Shown piece after piece: positions 45,176 to 49,282 of a stretch of DNA of 49,282 nt (positions within the stretch are counted from its first letter, which is position 1; each line of letters begins with the position of its first letter). Below the pieces are notes generated by a model, which was not told the DNA's origin, did not search any database, and saw only the letters and a list, made by a program, of their open reading frames with translations. A program made the position numbers and the translations under genes. This DNA comes from Halorubrum halodurans. Lineage in GTDB: Archaea > Halobacteriota > Halobacteria > Halobacteriales > Haloferacaceae. The stretch is from positions 1 through 49,282 of the forward strand of contig NZ_NHPJ01000121.1 of the NCBI RefSeq assembly GCF_002252985.1, written 5' to 3'.

Positions 45176-47852
45176 GTACGAGCACGTCACCGACGACATG
45201 GAGGCCGTCGTGGAGGCGACGGAGCTCCCGAAGCGGCTGAAGACGAAGGTGTACGAGACGCTCGAGGCGAAGGCCGACGAGCACGGCGAGATCACTATCG
45301 AGCAGGCGACGGACATCGTCACCGGCGTCGAGAACCGCTACATGGAGACCCGCGTGGATCCCCTCGAGCCCGTGGGAACCGTCTCCGCGCAGTCGATCGG
45401 CGAACCCGGCACGCAGATGAGCGTCCCGTACGACGAACGAGTGATCGTCCGCCGCGACGGCGAGACGGAGATCGTCGAGATCGGCTCGCTCGTCGACGAC
45501 GTCATCGACTCTCGCGAATCACGGGAGTTCGACGACCACGAGGTCACGATGGCCCCGAACGGGCTCGAAACCCTGAGTCTCGACGAAGACGAGCGGGTTC
45601 GATGGAAGCCGGTCGAGGAGGTCAGTCGCCACGAGACGCCAGAGGAACTGCTCCGATTCGACCTCGAGTCGGGACGAACCATCCGAGCGACGAAGGCGCA
45701 CTCGTTCGTCACGCGACGCGACAACGAGATCACCCCCGTCGCGGGTGACGACCTCGCCGAAGGCGATTGGCTTCCGGTCGTCGGACGATTCGAGGTCGAG
45801 GGGACGAACACGGTCGATCTCCGAGAGTATCTCCCGTCTACCGACTACTGGTACACGTCGACGCTGACGGACGGCGGAGTCGACGCCGTACCCGCCGGTG
45901 AGGCGCAGCTTCGGAACAGGCGGAACGCCCTTGCCACCGGCGAGATAGACGAGGAGACCGTGTATCCCGTCGGCGGGACGGTCGGACTTCCGGAACGGTT
46001 CCCGCTGGACTCGGAGACCGGCTTCTTCGTCGGTGCGTGGCTCGCGGAGGGGTCGGCGACGGACCATTACGTCTCAGTCTCGAACGTCGACGAGACGTTC
46101 CAATCCGCGATCCGAGCGTTCGCCGAGCGGTTCGATCTCTCGGTGAACGAGTACGAGAACGACAGCGGCTTCGCCCGTGGATACGACGTTCGTCTGAACG
46201 GAACGGTTCTCGCCGACTTCGTTCGCGCCGCGTGTACCGAGGACGGGGACAAGGTCGTCCCCGAATTCGCGTTCGGCGCGAGCGACGAGTTCGTTCGTGG
46301 ACTCCTCCGTGGATACTTCAGCGGAGACGGGAACGTCGGACGGAACGCCGTCAGATCCAGCTCCACGAGCGATCGACTCACGGCCGGGATCTCGTTGTTG
46401 CTCGCGCGGGTCGGCGTGTATTCGACCCTCGCGGAGCAGGACGGGTCCCGAACGCTACGCGTTCCGAAGAAACACGTTCGCCGGTTCGCGAACGAGGTCG
46501 GCATGGTCGGCGAACGGGGCGAAGCGCTCGAGGAGCTCGCCGAAGACCTCGACGTGGACGGTCCGGACTCCACCGATCAGATCCCGAACTTCGGCGACTC
46601 GCTCCGTGAGATCGCCTCCGACGCGGGGATACCGAGCAGACAGGTGAACGCCGCGTCGAAGCGACAGCGCATCGGTCGGACGCGGCTTCGGAGGATGGTC
46701 TCGAAGGCCGACGACGCCGGCGTCGACTCCGACTCGCTCGACGAGCTCCGCCGGGCAGTCGAGGGCGACGTCGTGTGGGACCGGATCGAGTCGATCGAGG
46801 CGGTCACCGACGACCACGAGCACGTGTACGACTTCTCCGTCGAGGGGTTGGAGACGTTCACGACCGCTGAAGGCGTCGTGACGCACAACACGATGAACAC
46901 CTTCCACTACGCCGGCGTCGCGGAGATCGACGTCACGCAGGGGCTTCCCCGGCTCATCGAGCTGGTCGACGCCCGGAAGACGCCGGACACGCCGATGATG
47001 ACGGTCCACCTCGAGGGCGAGTACGCGACCGACCGCGAGCGCGCCCACGAGGTCGTCTGGTCCATCGAGTCGACGCGGATCCTAGCGCTCGGGGACGTCT
47101 CCACGAACGTCGCCGACATGCTGGTCCGGATCGACCTCAACGACGACACCCTCCTGGAGCGGTGGCCGACCCACTCGGACCCGACGGCGGTCGCCGAGAT
47201 CATCACGGAGACGATCGAGGACTCGCTCGGCGTCGACGCCCGGCAGGCGGGCACCGTGATCGAGTTCGGCCCCAACGAGCCGAGCTACCGCGAGCTGCTC
47301 CAGCTCGTCGAGCGGCTCCGCGACATCGTCTTCAAGGGGATCGAGGAGGTCGAGCGCGTCGTCATCCGCAAAGAGCAGCTGGAGGACGGCGAGGAGTTCG
47401 TCCTCTACACCGAGGGATCCGCCTTCGGCGACGTCCTCGAGATCGAGGGCGTCGACGCCTCGCGGACGACGTGTAACAACATCCACGAGATCTACCGGAA
47501 CCTCGGGGTCGAGGCGGCCCGCGAGACGATCATCGACGAGACGAAGAACACGCTCGAAGAGCAGGGGCTCGACGACGTGAACGTCCGGCACCTCATGCTC
47601 GTCGCGGACATCATGACGAACAACGGCGAGATCGAGTCGATCGGCCGCCACGGGATCTCGGGCTCGAAGGACTCCGTGCTCGCGCGCGCGGCGTTCGAGG
47701 TGACGGTCAACCACCTGCTCGACGCGGCGGTCCACGGCGAGTACGACGAGCTCGACGGCGTCATCGAGAACGTCATCGCGGGCAAGCCGATCTCGATCGG
47801 CACCGGCGACGTCGACCTCCGGATGGGATCGCGCGTCGTGGGCGACGACTGA
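45168..47852 (+). CDS. rpoA2: DNA-directed RNA polymerase subunit A'' (Rpo1C), intein-containing
   Basis: The precursor has 894 residues. Residues 1-84 and 575-894 form the mature 404-residue A'' subunit: [12 protein letters not shown] joins to [14 protein letters not shown], the trigger-loop region. The 490-residue intein between them must splice out for the polymerase to work. The C-terminal jaw and cleft segments are normal ([18 protein letters not shown]). The gene overlaps rpoA1 by 8 nt, and its stop overlaps the nusA-like start (TGATG). Confidence 0.97.
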   Translation: MTEYEHVTDDMEAVVEATELPKRLKTKVYETLEAKADEHGEITIEQATDIVTGVENRYMETRVDPLEPVGTVSAQSIGEPGTQMSVPYDERVIVRRDGETEIVEIGSLVDDVIDSRESREFDDHEVTMAPNGLETLSLDEDERVRWKPVEEVSRHETPEELLRFDLESGRTIRATKAHSFVTRRDNEITPVAGDDLAEGDWLPVVGRFEVEGTNTVDLREYLPSTDYWYTSTLTDGGVDAVPAGEAQLRNRRNALATGEIDEETVYPVGGTVGLPERFPLDSETGFFVGAWLAEGSATDHYVSVSNVDETFQSAIRAFAERFDLSVNEYENDSGFARGYDVRLNGTVLADFVRAACTEDGDKVVPEFAFGASDEFVRGLLRGYFSGDGNVGRNAVRSSSTSDRLTAGISLLLARVGVYSTLAEQDGSRTLRVPKKHVRRFANEVGMVGERGEALEELAEDLDVDGPDSTDQIPNFGDSLREIASDAGIPSRQVNAASKRQRIGRTRLRRMVSKADDAGVDSDSLDELRRAVEGDVVWDRIESIEAVTDDHEHVYDFSVEGLETFTTAEGVVTHNTMNTFHYAGVAEIDVTQGLPRLIELVDARKTPDTPMMTVHLEGEYATDRERAHEVVWSIESTRILALGDVSTNVADMLVRIDLNDDTLLERWPTHSDPTAVAEIITETIEDSLGVDARQAGTVIEFGPNEPSYRELLQLVERLRDIVFKGIEEVERVVIRKEQLEDGEEFVLYTEGSAFGDVLEIEGVDASRTTCNNIHEIYRNLGVEAARETIIDETKNTLEEQGLDDVNVRHLMLVADIMTNNGEIESIGRHGISGSKDSVLARAAFEVTVNHLLDAAVHGEYDELDGVIENVIAGKPISIGTGDVDLRMGSRVVGDD
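45420..46889 (+). mobile_element. Intein with LAGLIDADG homing-endonuclease motifs in RpoA2 (490 residues)
   Basis: The intein starts at Ser85 ([14 protein letters not shown]) rather than Cys and ends at His573-Asn574 (EGVVTHN). Thr575 is the first downstream extein residue. Block B is AHSFVTRRD, and block F is [16 protein letters not shown]. The two DOD-type motifs are [10 protein letters not shown] (286-295) and [14 protein letters not shown] (375-388), with candidate catalytic acids Glu294 and Asp387. Both are intact, so an active endonuclease is plausible. GC is slightly lower than in the host gene. Confidence 0.93.
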
Positions 47853-48271
47853 TGCGCGTCGAGCTCTCCGACGAGGCGCGGCGGTACATCGGCCGGTTCG
47901 ACGAGCTGACCGGCGTGGCGCCGAAGGACTGCCTCGTGGAGGGCGACCGGCTCGTCTTTCTCCTCCCGGCCGGCGAGATGGCCGCGGCGATCGGCCAGGC
48001 CGGCGAGACCGTCGAGGCGGCCGAACGGGACCTCGGCAAGTCGATCGACCTCGTCGAGGACGCGGACACGCCGGAGGCGTTCGTCGCGAGCGCGCTCGCG
48101 CCGGCGGCGGTCAACGCGGTGACCGTCTCGGAGCAGAACGACCGGGTCGCGTACGTGGAGGTCGCCGAGCCGGACCGCGGCGTCGCGATCGGCGCGGACG
48201 GCCGGAACATCGAGACCGCGCGGACGCTGGCGAAGCGCCACCACGACATCGACGACGTCCAGCTGACCTGA
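47852..48271 (+). CDS. nusA: NusA-like KH-domain transcription elongation factor
   Basis: The 139-residue protein consists of two KH-type modules (AAAIGQAGETVEAAE and GVAIGADGRNIETARTLAK). It lacks the N-terminal polymerase-binding domain of bacterial NusA, as usual in archaea. The ATG overlaps the rpoA2 stop. It closes the RNAP operon and is thought to bind RNA during elongation or termination; the archaeal function is only partly known. Confidence 0.93.
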   Translation: MRVELSDEARRYIGRFDELTGVAPKDCLVEGDRLVFLLPAGEMAAAIGQAGETVEAAERDLGKSIDLVEDADTPEAFVASALAPAAVNAVTVSEQNDRVAYVEVAEPDRGVAIGADGRNIETARTLAKRHHDIDDVQLT

Positions 48272-48313
48272 GCGTCCCGACTCCGTTCCCGCCCGCGGGC
48301 GTCGCATTCGGCG

Positions 48314-48322
48314 GGCTTTTTC
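48314..48322 (+). promoter_or_regulatory. TATA-like element of the Tat lipoprotein gene
   Basis: GGCTTTTTC is centred about 28 nt before the ATG at 48346. The same T-run may also end transcripts from the RNAP operon. Confidence 0.4.
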
Positions 48323-48345
48323 TCTCGGGCCGTCACGGGGCCGAC

Positions 48346-49170
48346 ATGGACGCATCGAGAACGAACAGACGACGGCTTCTCGCGGCGCTCGCCACGGCCG
48401 CCGGCGTCGGCCTCGCAGGGTGTTCCGGCGGGGGCGCCGCCGGCCCCTTCCCGGACGCCGACTGGCGCGAGGGCGATGGGCTCGACGTCGCGACGCTGGC
48501 CGAGAGCCACGTCGAGTCCGTCGTCGAGACGGGCGGAGTGACCCTCCTCTCGACGGCGGAGACGTCCTACGACGGCGAGGGGGAGCCGAGTCCGTGGCTC
48601 CCCTCCCAGGAGTACGAGTCGAGCTACGACCTCGAGAACGGCCGGTGGTACTTCAGACAGTCGCTGACCGGCGGCGAGGAGCCCGAGGTGCTCGAACGCT
48701 ACGTCGCCGACGGGGAGGCCTTGGTCCGTGAACGGACCGGCGAGAACGTACGCTACGGCCGGCAGGCGGTCGAGCGGTCGCCGGACGACTTCGAGGCGGC
48801 GCTTCGGTCGGAGGCGCGCGTGGGGATCCGGGTACCGCAGAGCGACGACTCGGGGGAGACGACGTACGCGGGACTCGGGAACTGGGATCCGAGGGCGGAC
48901 GGCGAAGGCGAGGTGGACGGGCGACCGACCGCCCGGTTCGTCTCCGAGTCGTTCGACGGCGACCGGAGCGTTCCGGCGACCGTCGAGACGGCGTCGGCGA
49001 CCGCCCACGTGTTCGAGCCGGGGTTCGTCCCGCGCATCGAACAGTCGTGGGAGGGCCCACACGACGACGGGACCGCCACGGTCGAGGTCGACGTCGCGTA
49101 CCGCGACCGCGGCGCGACGGTCGCGGTTCCGGACTGGGTCGAGACGGCACGCGAGGAGACGGCGGAGTGA
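48346..49170 (+). CDS. Haloarchaeal Tat lipoprotein (DUF7537-like)
   Basis: The 274-residue protein has a Tat signal (TNRRRLLAALATAAG) and lipobox LAGC with lipidated Cys near residue 26. The mature domain is beta-rich (ETSYDGEGEPSPWL, YDLENGRWYFRQ) and recalls LolA/LprG-like folds of haloarchaeal surface lipoproteins. I believe it belongs to the DUF7537 type; the function is unknown. It sits where ribosomal protein genes usually follow nusA in this phylum. Confidence 0.78.
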   Translation: MDASRTNRRRLLAALATAAGVGLAGCSGGGAAGPFPDADWREGDGLDVATLAESHVESVVETGGVTLLSTAETSYDGEGEPSPWLPSQEYESSYDLENGRWYFRQSLTGGEEPEVLERYVADGEALVRERTGENVRYGRQAVERSPDDFEAALRSEARVGIRVPQSDDSGETTYAGLGNWDPRADGEGEVDGRPTARFVSESFDGDRSVPATVETASATAHVFEPGFVPRIEQSWEGPHDDGTATVEVDVAYRDRGATVAVPDWVETAREETAE

Positions 49171-49282
49171 GCCGGGGTCGACGGGACGGCGCTCTCCGGC
49201 CAACGACGGCCTCTCCGGGTGGCTTATCGGTTCAGCGGTCGCGAGCGCCCGTCGTTCTCGAGCGACGAAACGCGCGCAGATC
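49171..49282. other. End of window, possible promoter of the next gene
   Basis: GGCTTATCGG at 49221-49230 looks like a TATA element for a plus-strand gene outside the window. No coding region is visible. Confidence 0.35.

Noticed and set aside
43349..45322. 657-residue minus-strand open frame
   Set aside because: It is antisense to rpoA1, with no recognisable domain.

Overview
This window reads as the chromosome of a halophilic archaeon of the order Haloferacales, most like Halorubrum (inference). Base composition is about two-thirds G+C, the predicted proteins are strongly acidic, and lipoproteins carry twin-arginine (Tat) signals. About half of the genes have an A/T-rich TATA element centred 25-30 nt before the start codon, the pattern of leaderless haloarchaeal transcripts. 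I used that spacing to correct several starts.

Left part (1-8100): two ends of the same GC-rich repeat (1-180 and 3065-3522) flank a cbiX-like chelatase, a DR2241-family Cys-rich protein and an AT-rich HTH-plus-membrane-anchor gene. Next, on the minus strand, come polC (DNA polymerase D large subunit, carrying a mini-intein beside its catalytic motif) and a PPC/DUF296 gene. 8262-12375 (minus): a phnDCE-type ABC importer of lower GC, an Nfu-type Fe-S protein and a DUF5783 gene. 12595-17857 (minus): a 2-oxoacid dehydrogenase complex operon pdhA-pdhB-pdhC-lpdA. 18083-20211 (minus): an RHH regulator and the single-strand-binding pair rpa3-rpap3.

Middle (20512-34333): a small zinc-ribbon-like protein, then a compact module of a polytopic membrane protein, an apparently circularly permuted solute-binding lipoprotein, and a PAP2/AUR1-like enzyme whose start overlaps the lipoprotein stop. 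After these come a DsbA/FrnE-like oxidoreductase, thiD, mutS, sepF, azf (glucose-6-phosphate dehydrogenase), a DUF309-like gene, an NhaP-type antiporter with an RCK domain, and an orphan lipoprotein.

Right part (34567-49282): tRNA-Arg(GCG) beside a long imperfect palindrome, rpa2, a histone doublet directly followed by a histone-deacetylase-family gene, two identical tandem tRNA-Asp(GTC) genes, and the RNA polymerase operon rpoH-rpoB2-rpoB1-rpoA1-rpoA2-nusA-like. rpoA2 carries a 490-residue intein with LAGLIDADG motifs inside the trigger-loop coding sequence. A Tat lipoprotein gene closes the window.

Most of the window is information processing (PolD, two RPA systems, MutS, histone, RNAP, SepF) with central metabolism. 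The items most worth a second look are the permuted solute-binding protein coupled to a PAP2 enzyme, the two inteins placed at the active centres of two polymerases, the repeat copies around the AT-rich HTH gene, and two copies of a perfect 12-bp palindrome flanking the nfu/DUF5783 pair.
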